Below, piece by piece: positions 52,728 to 61,675 of a stretch of 64,000 nucleotides of DNA. Where the stretch lies: contig NZ_LMPF01000025.1 of assembly GCF_001424345.1 (NCBI RefSeq), forward strand, positions 202,391-266,390, read 5' to 3'. Within the stretch, counting starts at the first letter, position 1. Every line of letters starts with the position of its first letter. The DNA is from Burkholderia sp. Leaf177. Lineage in GTDB: Bacteria; Pseudomonadota; Gammaproteobacteria; Burkholderiales; Burkholderiaceae. A model generated the notes under the pieces. That model did no database searches. It was not told the DNA's origin and worked only from the letters and a program-made list of their open reading frames with translations. A program made the position numbers and the translations under genes.

Positions 52728-53861
52728 TCAGGCGACGCGGTTTCCTTCCAGATAAGTTGCGCGCGGAATCGGCAAACGGCCCGACATTGCCACGCGTACG
52801 AAGTCGGCTCTCAACCCGATCGCGATCGCGCCACGGTCCGTCAGGCCAGCCGCATTGGCCGGCGCCGACGATACCGTGCGCATGGCTTGCGGCAGGGACC
52901 AGCCGGCTTTATCGACGAGATCGAAGGTCGCGCTCAGCAAGCTCGACGGCACATAGTCCGAGGACAGAATGTCGAGCAACCCCGCCTTCGCCATCTCGAG
53001 CGCGGACACGTTGCCCGAGTGCGAGCCGCCGCGCACGATGTTCGGCGCGCCCATGATCGTTGCAATGCCGCGTTCGCGCGCCGCTTGCGCTGCGACGAGC
53101 GTGGTCGGGAATTCGGCGAGCGCGATGCCGTCTTGCGCCGCTTCGAGCACGTGATCTATGGATGTATCGTCGTGACTTGCAAGCGGCAGTCCGAGCGCCT
53201 TGCACCGAGCAACGATCTCCGTGCGATGAATCCGCGCGTAACGCTGCTGATCGTTCGTCAGTTCGTTGAGCATGGTGCTTGCGTGCTCGTCGGTCCACTT
53301 GCCATGACGCTCCTGGTATTTGCGCCATTGCACCGGGTCGTGCCATTGACGTTGCCCGGGCGTATGGTCCATCACCGAAACAAGGCGCAATAGCCGATGC
53401 GAAACGAGACTGTCGAAAACTTCGATCACGTCGGCGGCAGCGATTTCGCAGCGCAAATGCAGGAAGTGATCGACGCGCAGTAAACCCTGTCCGGCGAGGC
53501 GTTCGATCGAACGTGCGTTGTTGGTCTGCAGTTCCTTGCCGCGCACGCCTACGCCGCCACGCGAGCCGATGCCCAACGCGTCGAAGACCGTGGTGATGCC
53601 CGCGCTTGCAACTTGTGCGTCGTGCACCACGATGGCGGCATCGGAATTCCACAGCACGCCGGGACGCGGCGCGATATGTTTTTCGATGTTATCCGTATGC
53701 AATTCCACGAGGCCGGGCAAGAGATAGTCGCCGCCCCAGTCTTCGGCGTCGCTGGCTGAAGTCGTGCCGGGCGCCACCTCGGCAATGCATCCGTTGGCGA
53801 TGCGCACGACGCCCGTGAACTCTTCGTCGCGAGTGACGATTCGCGCGTTCTTGATCAGCAT
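52728..53861 (-). CDS. phnM: Alpha-D-ribose 1-methylphosphonate 5-triphosphate diphosphatase
   Basis: Removes pyrophosphate from the triphosphate made by PhnI, giving the PhnJ substrate. The 377-residue amidohydrolase has GLVELHTDNIEKHIAPRPGV with the metal-binding His and Asp, then HDAQ, LASHDDTS and SSDYVPSSLL. It overlaps phnL by 7 bases (ATGCTGA). Last gene of the core operon. E. coli PhnM has 378 residues, so this is full length. Confidence 0.96.
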   Translation of the reverse strand: MLIKNARIVTRDEEFTGVVRIANGCIAEVAPGTTSASDAEDWGGDYLLPGLVELHTDNIEKHIAPRPGVLWNSDAAIVVHDAQVASAGITTVFDALGIGSRGGVGVRGKELQTNNARSIERLAGQGLLRVDHFLHLRCEIAAADVIEVFDSLVSHRLLRLVSVMDHTPGQRQWHDPVQWRKYQERHGKWTDEHASTMLNELTNDQQRYARIHRTEIVARCKALGLPLASHDDTSIDHVLEAAQDGIALAEFPTTLVAAQAARERGIATIMGAPNIVRGGSHSGNVSALEMAKAGLLDILSSDYVPSSLLSATFDLVDKAGWSLPQAMRTVSSAPANAAGLTDRGAIAIGLRADFVRVAMSGRLPIPRATYLEGNRVA

Positions 53862-54646
53862 GTCTGCAAGTTTTCCGTAGTCGTGGCCGCCAGCCCGGCG
53901 GGCGCATTGAGTTGAATCAGACGGGTCGCGACGCGTTCTCGCGTGTCCTCGTCGTGGAAAATTCCTACGATCGCCGCGCCCTGCTCGCGCGCTTCGACTA
54001 TGAGATCGGCGACCACTTGCCGGTTCTCCGCGTCGAGCGATGCGGTGGGTTCATCGAGCAGCAACAGCGGCTGTCCGGCAATCAGCCCGCGCGCGATGTT
54101 GATGCGCTGTTGCTCGCCGCCTGAAAACGTGGCCGGCGCGAGCGTCCATAAACGGCGCGCCACGTTCAGGCGTTCAAGCAGGACGCCAGCCCGCTCGCGC
54201 GCTTCGTCTTCATTCATGCCGCGAGATATGAGCGGCTCGCTGACAAGATCGATGGATGAAACCCGTGGAATTGCGCGTAAAAACTGGCTGACGTAGCCCA
54301 TGGTCGTGCGGCGCAAGCGGATCACATCGTGCGGTTCAGCGTCCGACAACGACAGATATTTTGACGCGCGGCTTTCATCGCGAATCGTGACCGTGCCGCG
54401 TGTCAGCAGATAGTTGCCGTACATGCAGCGCAGCAAGGTGCTCTTGCCGACACCGGATGGTCCTGACAACACCACGCATTCGCCGCGTTCCACATCGAGC
54501 GAAACGCCGCCTAACGCTGCAATGCTCACGCCGCCTTGCTGATGCAACGTGAAGGTTTTTTCGACTCCGCGTGCGCGCAGCATCAACGTTTTGCGTTCGG
54601 CAAAAGCGACGTCATCGGCGAGTTCTTTGAAGCTATTGGCATTCAT
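53855..54646 (-). CDS. phnL: C-P lyase accessory ABC-type ATPase PhnL
   Basis: A 263-residue ATPase that belongs to the C-P lyase system rather than to a transporter. Walker A is GPSGVGKSTLL, the signature FSGGEQQRINIARGL, Walker B LLLLDEPTASLD. It follows phnK after 9 bases and is coupled to phnM. Confidence 0.95.
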   Translation of the reverse strand: MNANSFKELADDVAFAERKTLMLRARGVEKTFTLHQQGGVSIAALGGVSLDVERGECVVLSGPSGVGKSTLLRCMYGNYLLTRGTVTIRDESRASKYLSLSDAEPHDVIRLRRTTMGYVSQFLRAIPRVSSIDLVSEPLISRGMNEDEARERAGVLLERLNVARRLWTLAPATFSGGEQQRINIARGLIAGQPLLLLDEPTASLDAENRQVVADLIVEAREQGAAIVGIFHDEDTRERVATRLIQLNAPAGLAATTTENLQTC

Positions 54647-54655
54647 TCTAGACTC

Positions 54656-55441
54656 TCAAACGGGCAGCACGGACGCAACCAGCGTCTGCGTATAAGGATG
54701 TTGAGGATCGTCCAGCACCTGGTCGGTCAGCCCGCTTTCCACCACGCGGCCGTCCTTCATCACCATCAACCGGTGCGCGAGCAAACGCGCCACGCCAATG
54801 TCGTGCGTCACGATCAACGCCGCGAGATGAAGTTTCCCCGTCAACGTGCGAAGCAGATCCAGCAATCTTGCCTGCACCGATACATCCAGCCCGGCCGTGG
54901 GTTCATCCATGAAAACGAGGCGCGGTTTCGTCACCAGGTTGCGCGCAATTTGCAGCCGCTGCTGCATGCCGCCTGAAAACGCGGACGGCAATTCGTCGAT
55001 GCGCGCGGCGTCCAGTTCAACCTGGCTCATCCAGCTCGACGCCGTTTCGCGAAGCTTGCCGTAATGACGCGCGCCGTTCGCCATCAAAGGCTCGCCGATG
55101 TTCGCTCCCGCCGATACCCCATGCCGCAAACCATCGCGCGCATTCTGATGCACGAAACCCCAGTCGGTTCGAGCAAGCATGCGGCGGCGCGGCATGGGAA
55201 GCGTAAGCAGGTCGAGCACGTCATGTTCCGCCGTGCGATACGTCAACGTGCCAATGTCCAACGGCGTGCGCAATGCAAGCGCGTTGAGCAAGGTCGACTT
55301 TCCCGAGCCCGATTCGCCGACAATGCACAACACTTCGCCCGGATAAATATCGATGTCCACATCCGCGCAACCGCCGCGTCCGTTGTACTGTTTAGTGAGT
55401 CCGCGCGCGCTGAGCAGCGGAGCGAGCGATGAATGACTCAT
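54656..55441 (-). CDS. phnK: C-P lyase accessory ABC-type ATPase PhnK
   Basis: A 261-residue ATPase that binds the PhnGHIJ core complex. Walker A is GESGSGKSTLL, signature FSGGMQQRLQIARNL, Walker B LVFMDEPTAGLD. ATG 55441 shares ATGA with the phnJ stop; upstream in-frame codons run into phnJ. Confidence 0.95.
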   Translation of the reverse strand: MSHSSLAPLLSARGLTKQYNGRGGCADVDIDIYPGEVLCIVGESGSGKSTLLNALALRTPLDIGTLTYRTAEHDVLDLLTLPMPRRRMLARTDWGFVHQNARDGLRHGVSAGANIGEPLMANGARHYGKLRETASSWMSQVELDAARIDELPSAFSGGMQQRLQIARNLVTKPRLVFMDEPTAGLDVSVQARLLDLLRTLTGKLHLAALIVTHDIGVARLLAHRLMVMKDGRVVESGLTDQVLDDPQHPYTQTLVASVLPV

Positions 55442-56313
55442 GCATCCTCCTGTTCTTTCCCGGCGCGATGTTCCTGACAATAGTCGCTGTCGGAACATAC
55501 GAACATGCGTTTGCCTTCGTCGTCCACGATCATTTCGTCCAGGAAACTTTCGCGCGATCCACACAGCGCGCATTCGTGTTCCCAGTGCTGGATGCTGAAC
55601 GGATGATCCTCGAAATCAAGGCTCTTGACCTTCGTATAAGGCGGGATGGCATAGATGCGGCGTTCGCGGCCCGCACCGAATAGTTGCAGCGCGGGATTCA
55701 TGTGCATCTTCGGGTTATCGAACTTCGGGATTGGCGAGGGCGACGACAAATAACGGTCGTTCACGAGCACGGGGTAATCGTAGGTCGTCGCAATGCTGCC
55801 GTGCCGCACAATGTCCTCGTAGTACTTCACGTTGATCAGGCCATAGTCGGCAAGCGAATGAAGCTTTCGGCACTCGGTCACGCGCGGTTCGAGCCGGTAG
55901 AGCGGTTCGGGCATGGGCACCTGGTACACCATGATCTGCTTGTCCGTTAGCGGCGTTTCCGGAATCCGGTGACGCGTCTGAATGATCGATGCATCCACGG
56001 TCCGCGTAGTGGTTGCAATGCCGGCCGTGCGCGCGAAAAAACGCCGGATGTTGACGGCGTTGGTGGTTTCATCGGAACCCTGGTCGATCACCTTCAGCGT
56101 GTCGTCGCGCCCGATGATCGCGGACGTTACCTGCAATCCGCCGGTTCCCCAGCCATAAGGCAAGGGCATTTCGCGCGATGCGAACGGGACCTGATGCCCC
56201 GGGATTGCAACGGCCTTCAGCAACGCGCGACGGATCATGCGCTTGGTCTGTTCGTCGAGGTAAGCGAAGTTATAGCCTTCCGCAATGACGCTTTCCTGCG
56301 TTCGCGCGTTCAT
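55438..56313 (-). CDS. phnJ: C-P lyase, radical SAM-type PhnJ
   Basis: Breaks the carbon-phosphorus bond using a 4Fe-4S cluster and S-adenosylmethionine. The 291-residue protein has the PhnJ cysteine set C248, C251, C273 and C279, with spacing identical to that recalled for E. coli (241, 244, 266, 272). The first three bind the cluster; the fourth is the thiyl radical residue. Start and stop overlap phnI and phnK by ATGA. Confidence 0.97.
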   Translation of the reverse strand: MNARTQESVIAEGYNFAYLDEQTKRMIRRALLKAVAIPGHQVPFASREMPLPYGWGTGGLQVTSAIIGRDDTLKVIDQGSDETTNAVNIRRFFARTAGIATTTRTVDASIIQTRHRIPETPLTDKQIMVYQVPMPEPLYRLEPRVTECRKLHSLADYGLINVKYYEDIVRHGSIATTYDYPVLVNDRYLSSPSPIPKFDNPKMHMNPALQLFGAGRERRIYAIPPYTKVKSLDFEDHPFSIQHWEHECALCGSRESFLDEMIVDDEGKRMFVCSDSDYCQEHRAGKEQEDA

Positions 56314-57410
56314 GCTGCGTTCTCCTGCTGTTCTTTTTCCAGACCTGCGCGCAGCCGCCGCAACAGCTCGAGCTCCGACTGGAAGTCCACATAATGCGGC
56401 AATTTCAGGTGCTGAACGAAGCCCGATGCTTCCACGTTGTCGCTATGTGAAAGCACGAATTCGGCGTCTTGAGTCGGCGATGCAACCGTCTCGCCCAAAT
56501 CCGGCGCACGCAATGACCGGTCGACGAGCGCCATCGCCATCGCCTTGCGCTCCGAGTGTCCGAACGCGAGTCCGTAGCCTTGCGTAAACGTTGGCGGCAC
56601 GTCGCCGCTGCCGGCGAACTGGTTGATCATCTGGCACTCGGTGATCTCCATATCGCCGATCTCGATAGAAAATCCCAGCTCTTCGATTTCCATTTCAACC
56701 GCGACTTCGCCATTGCGAATCTCGCCCGCGAACGGATGCGTGTGCGAATAACCGCGCTGCGTTGCATAGCCGATCGCAAGCAGGAAACCTTCATCGGCAC
56801 GTGCAAGGTTCTGAAGACGAACCGTACGGTCCACGGGGAACGTGAGTGGTTCACGCGTGATGTCGCCGGGTTCGGATGCATCCGCGTGCACCCTCTCCTG
56901 TTCGATCAGGCCTTCCTTGTCGAGCATGGCGAGTACGCGCGGCATGGCGTCGTGCCTAGCCGATGGCGGCGCGATCTTCTCGCCTGAATCCGACCCAACG
57001 CCTTCCGCAAGCAGCTTGAAATTCAGCAGACGCTGCGTGTAATCGTAGGTTCCTCCAAGCATCTGGCCGCCGGGAATGTCCTTGAACGCCGCCGAGATTC
57101 TTCGCTCGACGCACATCTTTTCGGTATCGACAGGAAGCGTATAACCGAAACGCGGCAAGGTAGTGCGATAAGCCCGCAACAAGAAAATCGCCTCGACCAG
57201 ATCGCCTGCCGCCTGCTTGATCGCGAGCGCCGCGAGTTCTTCGTCGTAGACAGAACCTTCGGTCATCACGCGCGCCACGGCGAGTCTCAGTTGCTCGCGA
57301 ATCTGGCTGACGCCGAGTTCCGGCAACGCCTGATCGCCGCGGCGTTTTTCCGCGAGCAGATCCCATGAACGTTCAATCGCGCGTTCGCCGCCCTTGACTG
57401 CAACGTACAT
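56310..57410 (-). CDS. phnI: Alpha-D-ribose 1-methylphosphonate 5-triphosphate synthase subunit PhnI
   Basis: Catalytic nucleosidase subunit that attaches phosphonate to the ribose triphosphate of ATP, releasing adenine. The 366-residue product begins MYVAVKGGERAIE and contains GYATQRGYSHTHPFAGEIRN and LPHYVDFQSELE, typical PhnI segments. ATG 57410 is shared with the phnH stop as TGATG; an in-frame upstream start at 57488 would lie inside phnH. Confidence 0.96.
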   Translation of the reverse strand: MYVAVKGGERAIERSWDLLAEKRRGDQALPELGVSQIREQLRLAVARVMTEGSVYDEELAALAIKQAAGDLVEAIFLLRAYRTTLPRFGYTLPVDTEKMCVERRISAAFKDIPGGQMLGGTYDYTQRLLNFKLLAEGVGSDSGEKIAPPSARHDAMPRVLAMLDKEGLIEQERVHADASEPGDITREPLTFPVDRTVRLQNLARADEGFLLAIGYATQRGYSHTHPFAGEIRNGEVAVEMEIEELGFSIEIGDMEITECQMINQFAGSGDVPPTFTQGYGLAFGHSERKAMAMALVDRSLRAPDLGETVASPTQDAEFVLSHSDNVEASGFVQHLKLPHYVDFQSELELLRRLRAGLEKEQQENAA

Positions 57411-58066
57411 CAGGCCACCTCCACGTGCGTTGTTCGAGGCAGTCCGATCACCGAACCGCCATGCACGAAATAACAATCGACGCCACACGGAAATTCACTC
57501 GCAAGCTGGGCGCGCTCGCGCCAAAACGAGTCGGGCACGCCTTCCACGCATACGGTTTGCGCATCGCGGATTCCGGGGCCGCGCCATGTCGCTGGAGCGC
57601 CGCCTGTCAGCGAATCAACGCGGATGAACAGCATCGCGGCAGTTTCCGGCGTCTCGGGTTCGCCGAGCGAAAATTCATCGATCGACGGCATGGAACCAGC
57701 GTCGTCGAGGTAGGCAAACACGGCTTCCGAACAATCGGCCGTCACGGGCGCGCCGGTGTGAAAGCGCAGCGCGTCGCTCAATGATCGATGTGGATGCTGC
57801 AACAGCACGGGCGTGGAGTAGTCGGCGAGCGCGAGCAACGCGGCGTAAGCGGCGAGCGGCACGTGCGGCTCGTGCTCGCTGGCGAAAACAGGCACCACTG
57901 TGTCGATGGATACGATCTTGCCCGGCCGGGAAAGCGCATCCAGCAGCGAGCGGAATACGCCCTGCGAATCATGGATGGTATCGGTGAAACCAGGTGTGAG
58001 CGTGGCGAGGTCGATGCTGCCCGCGCCCGCCTCCCGCGCGCCTGCCGATGGATTATTCCGTTGCAT
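57410..58066 (-). CDS. phnH: C-P lyase complex subunit PhnH
   Basis: A 218-residue structural subunit of the PhnGHIJ complex with a PLP-transferase-like fold. It contains TPGFTDTIHDSQGVFRSLLD near the start and DFSLGEPETPETAA-type PhnH motifs (FSLGEPETPE, about residue 120). Linked by TGATG overlaps to phnG and phnI. Confidence 0.94.
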   Translation of the reverse strand: MQRNNPSAGAREAGAGSIDLATLTPGFTDTIHDSQGVFRSLLDALSRPGKIVSIDTVVPVFASEHEPHVPLAAYAALLALADYSTPVLLQHPHRSLSDALRFHTGAPVTADCSEAVFAYLDDAGSMPSIDEFSLGEPETPETAAMLFIRVDSLTGGAPATWRGPGIRDAQTVCVEGVPDSFWRERAQLASEFPCGVDCYFVHGGSVIGLPRTTHVEVA

Positions 58067-58557
58067 CAGTCACCTCTCACCATCGTGAAGAATTCAACTT
58101 TCGTGGCCGCTGCACGCGTCTGCTTTTGTTCGCGGCTTTCCGCGATGCGTGCAGCCAGCGGCGCGATCAAGAGTTGCTGCATGCGCGCTTCGAACGCCGG
58201 CATTTGCAGCAGCGCGTCCGCAAGCGCGGCAAGCGTGGCGCGCTCCTTGTCGCGCCCCATGTGAACCGCCATGCCGACCGTCGCGCGTCCTTCGGCCGAC
58301 CGGACGCGCAGCGTGGCGCGCGTCACGGTCACTTCGCCGAGATTGAACGCGTCGCCAGTTCCGCCTACGCGTCCACGCACCATCGCGAGACCGATATCCG
58401 GCGCACGCAGCCAGTCGAATTCAGGCGGATCCGTTGCGCCGAGCGCCGCATTCATTGCTTCCTTCATTGACTCGTGCGGGGTGCGCGCCAGGATCGCCAG
58501 CCACTCGCGCCGGGTCGCTGGTTGCGCCAACTCGGACGGCCGCGCGGAAATGTTCAT
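58066..58557 (-). CDS. phnG: C-P lyase complex subunit PhnG
   Basis: A 163-residue subunit, first gene of the operon. RREWLAILARTP and APDIGLAMVRGRVGGTGDAFNLGEVTVTR-type motifs (GTGDAFNLGEVTVTR, about 70) identify it. GAGG lies 6 bases before ATG 58557; an in-frame TTG at 58563 is less likely. It is divergent from phnF. Confidence 0.95.
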   Translation of the reverse strand: MNISARPSELAQPATRREWLAILARTPHESMKEAMNAALGATDPPEFDWLRAPDIGLAMVRGRVGGTGDAFNLGEVTVTRATLRVRSAEGRATVGMAVHMGRDKERATLAALADALLQMPAFEARMQQLLIAPLAARIAESREQKQTRAAATKVEFFTMVRGD

Positions 58558-58629
58558 CGTCAACCTCGTGATTTTGGTGATGCCTGAAAAAACCCGAATC
58601 CAGCCCCTACACTACTAGACTAATCATCT

Positions 58630-58646
58630 GGTCGTCTAGACGTTTA
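58630..58646. promoter_or_regulatory. Candidate PhnF operator between phnG and phnF
   Basis: GGTCGTCTAGACGTTTAC contains the perfect palindrome CGTCTAGACG (58633-58642). A near copy, GTCGTCTAGATGAATAC, lies upstream of phnC at 63690-63706. Shared sites before the divergent phn transcripts suggest binding by the encoded GntR regulator PhnF. Confidence 0.6.
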
Positions 58647-58754
58647 CAGATGTAGATATAAAATAGTTGAATGTGCCCCGCTTTCACATTTTCATCATCG
58701 GGCTCGCACTACAATGCCAATGACGATATTCAAACCGACAGGAATGACACCACC

Positions 58755-59513
58755 ATGACATCCAACGAAACGGGGACACCGGGGCTTGCAGTCGAGCGCG
58801 GCGCGGGCGTTGCCGTGTGGCGCCAGATCGAACAGATCCTTTCGGCGGAAATTACAGCAAAAAGTTTTGGCGAAGAGGGTCGCCTGCCGAGCGAAGCAGA
58901 ACTCGCACGGCGTTTCGACGTCAACCGCCATACCGTGCGCCGCGCCATGCTGCGTCTCGCCGCCACGGGACTCGTCAGCGTAGAGCAAGGGCGTGGCACG
59001 TTCGTGCAGCCTGGCGCGATCGATTATCAGATCGGCCGCCGCACCCGTTTCACCGAAAATCTGCGCCGCCACAATCAACCATCGGCGGGCGTGGTGTTGT
59101 CGAGCGACAAGGTCAAAGCGGATCCGGTTACGGCCAAGGCGCTTGGCATCCGCGCCGGCACGCTTGTCTACGAGATCGAGACGCGCCATGACTCCGACGA
59201 CGTGCCGCTGACCTATGCGCGCAGCTGGTATCCGGCAATGCGATTCGCGGATCTTCCCGCGGTGCTGGCAGGCAAGCCAGGCGTGAGCGCGGCGCTGGCC
59301 GAATTCGGCGTGACGGATTACACGCGCAAATGGAGCCGTATCGGGTGCGTCTTGCCGAGCTCGGAGGTCGCACGCCGTTTGCAGATCAACCGGCAGCAGC
59401 CGGTCATGTGGGTTGAAAGCGTCGACGTGGACGAAGCCGGCGTGCCCATCAAATACGGCATCACGCATTTCGCGGCGGACCGCGTGCAATTGCTGGTGGA
59501 GGATGGCGTATGA
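58755..59513 (+). CDS. phnF: GntR/HutC-type regulator PhnF
   Basis: A 252-residue regulator with an N-terminal winged helix (GRLPSEAELARRFDVNRHTV) and a UTRA effector domain. Its place between the core operon and phnN makes it the phosphonate regulator PhnF. ATG 58755 was chosen; AGGA lies about 12 bases upstream, a loose spacing. The stop overlaps the next gene by ATGA. Confidence 0.92.
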   Translation: MTSNETGTPGLAVERGAGVAVWRQIEQILSAEITAKSFGEEGRLPSEAELARRFDVNRHTVRRAMLRLAATGLVSVEQGRGTFVQPGAIDYQIGRRTRFTENLRRHNQPSAGVVLSSDKVKADPVTAKALGIRAGTLVYEIETRHDSDDVPLTYARSWYPAMRFADLPAVLAGKPGVSAALAEFGVTDYTRKWSRIGCVLPSSEVARRLQINRQQPVMWVESVDVDEAGVPIKYGITHFAADRVQLLVEDGV

Positions 59514-60229
59514 ACGCGTGGACGCCCGACGCACGCGTCGCGCTTTATTACGCGCCGCCCGCCGTTTCTGCCTGGTGGAATGCAGGCAGCGAATGGCTCG
59601 GCCGCAATGCCGAAACGGGCGAATTCCTGGAACCGCCTGCTGTTCCTGCATTGGGACAGACGGTTGCCTCGCTGACCGTCGCACCGCGCCGATACGGCTG
59701 GCATGGCACGCTCGTGCCGCCGTTTCATATCGCTGAGGGTCATGCGCTGCAGGATGTCTTCGCGGCCGCAAAGGAATGGGCGAAACAAATCACGCCTTTC
59801 GATGCCCTTCTGCAAGCTGCGGATCTCGGCCGTTTCGTCGCGCTCAAAGCGGCGCATGCTGATCACGACAACGCCATTCGCGATATCGCGGCGAGCGCGT
59901 TGCATGCGCTTGCTGCACTGCGCGCACGGCCATCGTCCGAAGATAATGAAAAGCGGCTCGCGTCCCATCTCAATCCCCGGCAACGCGCGTTGCTGCACGA
60001 ATGGGGCTATCCCTATGTGCTCGATGAATTCCGTTTCCATATGACACTTTCCGATTCCATCGATTCGGAAACGCAACGCGCGGTGATCAGGACGCTCTGG
60101 CAAACGCGCATCCAATCACTTGGACCGCTTCCGTTTCATGGTGCAGCGCTCTTCGTCCAGCCGCATCGAGACGCGCCCTTCTCCGTATGGAAACGTCTGC
60201 CTTTCGGCGACGCAGGAGAACGCGCATGA
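59510..60229 (+). CDS. DUF1045 2H-phosphoesterase of phosphonate operons
   Basis: A 239-residue protein of the DUF1045 phosphonate-operon family. It carries two HxT motifs of the 2H phosphoesterase superfamily: His65-Thr67 in WHGTLVPPF and His177-Thr179 in FHMTLSDS. The window has no phnP, the enzyme that opens ribose 1,2-cyclic phosphate 5-phosphate. A 2H enzyme could hydrolyse that bond instead (inference). Coupled by ATGA to both phnF and phnN. Confidence 0.85.
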   Translation: MNAWTPDARVALYYAPPAVSAWWNAGSEWLGRNAETGEFLEPPAVPALGQTVASLTVAPRRYGWHGTLVPPFHIAEGHALQDVFAAAKEWAKQITPFDALLQAADLGRFVALKAAHADHDNAIRDIAASALHALAALRARPSSEDNEKRLASHLNPRQRALLHEWGYPYVLDEFRFHMTLSDSIDSETQRAVIRTLWQTRIQSLGPLPFHGAALFVQPHRDAPFSVWKRLPFGDAGERA

Positions 60230-60789
60230 ACGCCGGTCAAGGCAGACTGATTTATGTAATGGGACCATCTGGCGCCGGCAAGGATTCGCTGCTTGGCTTC
60301 GTGCGCGAGCGCATTGGATCGCAGGTGATGTTCGCGCATCGATACATCACGCGGCCCGTTTCGGAAGGCGAGAATCACGTCGCGCTAACACACGATGAAT
60401 TCGCCGCACGCCTCGCAAGCGGCGTGTTTTCGATGCATTGGGAAAGCCTCGGATTGCACTATGGAATCGGCGTGGAAATCGATGCCTGGCTCGCGCGCGG
60501 CTTACATGTCGTCGTGAACGGATCGCGTCAGCACGCGCCTGCTGCGCTCGCGCGTTATCCGCACACGCAGTTCGTCCACATCCATGCAAACCCGACGGTC
60601 CTCGCCGCGCGTCTTGAACGGCGAGGCCGCGAAGATTCGAGGCAGATGGAAGCACGTCTCGCGCGACAGCCGGCGCTCGTGTTGCCGGAAGAGGCACGCG
60701 TGACGAACATCGATAACTCGGGTTTGCTCGCCGATGCCGGTCAGCAGTTGCTGGCAGCAATCAATCAGCCGCTGAAACTCGCTTCGTAA
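60226..60789 (+). CDS. phnN: Ribose 1,5-bisphosphate phosphokinase PhnN
   Basis: Phosphorylates ribose 1,5-bisphosphate with ATP to PRPP, the exit of C-P lyase ribose into metabolism. The 187-residue protein has P-loop GPSGAGKDSL (13-22), RYITRP, HWESLGLHYG and NGSRQHA. Coupled by ATGA to the DUF1045 gene. It is a stand-alone homologue of the N-terminal domain of the fusion at 31286-33091. Confidence 0.95.
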   Translation: MNAGQGRLIYVMGPSGAGKDSLLGFVRERIGSQVMFAHRYITRPVSEGENHVALTHDEFAARLASGVFSMHWESLGLHYGIGVEIDAWLARGLHVVVNGSRQHAPAALARYPHTQFVHIHANPTVLAARLERRGREDSRQMEARLARQPALVLPEEARVTNIDNSGLLADAGQQLLAAINQPLKLAS

Positions 60790-60795
60790 AAAGGA

Positions 60796-60826
60796 ATTGG
60801 CCGGCACGCACTTCGTACCGGCCAAT
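60796..60826. terminator. Bidirectional terminator between phnN and phnE
   Basis: ATTGGCCGG (60796-60804) and CCGGCCAAT (60818-60826) form a perfect 9-bp stem between the convergent phnN and phnE genes. Confidence 0.6.
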
Positions 60827-60841
60827 ACTTGCTCAAACGTT

Positions 60842-61675
60842 TCAGATCACACGCTCTCGCAGCCAGGCCGACCCAAGATCGATCAGACTCACGATCACGA
60901 TCACCATCAACAACACCGCCGCGGTCTGCGCATAGTTGAATGAGCGAATGGCTTCATACAGCACCACGCCAATGCCGCCTGCGCCGACCATGCCAACGAC
61001 CATTGCCGAGCGCACGTTGGATTCGAAGCGGTATAACGCAAACGATATCCATAGCGGCATGACCTGCGGCAGCACGCCATACAGCACTTCGTCGAGACTG
61101 CTTGCGCCGGTGGCGCGCACGCCTTCCGCAGGACGTGCATCGATAGCCTCGACAGCTTCGGCAAAAAGCTTCGCGAGCACGCCCGTGGTATGCACCCAGA
61201 GCGCGAGCACGCCGGCGAACGGCCCGAGCCCGACCGCGACGATGAACAACATGGCGAAGACCATTTCGTTGATCGCGCGGCAGGCGTCCATCACGCGCCG
61301 CACCGGCTGGGCGACCCACACCGGCGCAATGTTATAAGCCGACAACAACCCGCACGGCACCGCGAAAACCAGCGACAACGCCGTGCCCCACACCGCCACT
61401 GCAAGCGTCACGATCATCTCGTGAACATAGGTGCGCCAGTCGTGAAAATCCGGCGGGAAAAAGTCGCGGCCGAACTGCACCATGTTGCCCGGATCGGCGA
61501 AGAGATCGAGCGGACGCATGTCGGCGCTACGCCACGACAGCCCGAGAATCGCCACGAACGCGATCCAACCGAACATGGATAACCAGCTGCGCTTGGGTAC
61601 GTTCAGCTCGGGCTTGATGGCGTGCGGGCGAGCCGCGGCGCCGTCGAAGGAATAAGCGTCGACGGGATGCTTCAC
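60842..61675 (-). CDS. phnE: Phosphonate ABC transporter permease PhnE
   Basis: A 277-residue membrane protein with about six membrane segments and the EAVEAIDARPAEGVRATGAS permease loop. RSFNYAQTAAVLLMVIVIV is typical of PhnE C-termini. Coupled to phnD by ATGA. Confidence 0.94.
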   Translation of the reverse strand: MKHPVDAYSFDGAAARPHAIKPELNVPKRSWLSMFGWIAFVAILGLSWRSADMRPLDLFADPGNMVQFGRDFFPPDFHDWRTYVHEMIVTLAVAVWGTALSLVFAVPCGLLSAYNIAPVWVAQPVRRVMDACRAINEMVFAMLFIVAVGLGPFAGVLALWVHTTGVLAKLFAEAVEAIDARPAEGVRATGASSLDEVLYGVLPQVMPLWISFALYRFESNVRSAMVVGMVGAGGIGVVLYEAIRSFNYAQTAAVLLMVIVIVSLIDLGSAWLRERVI

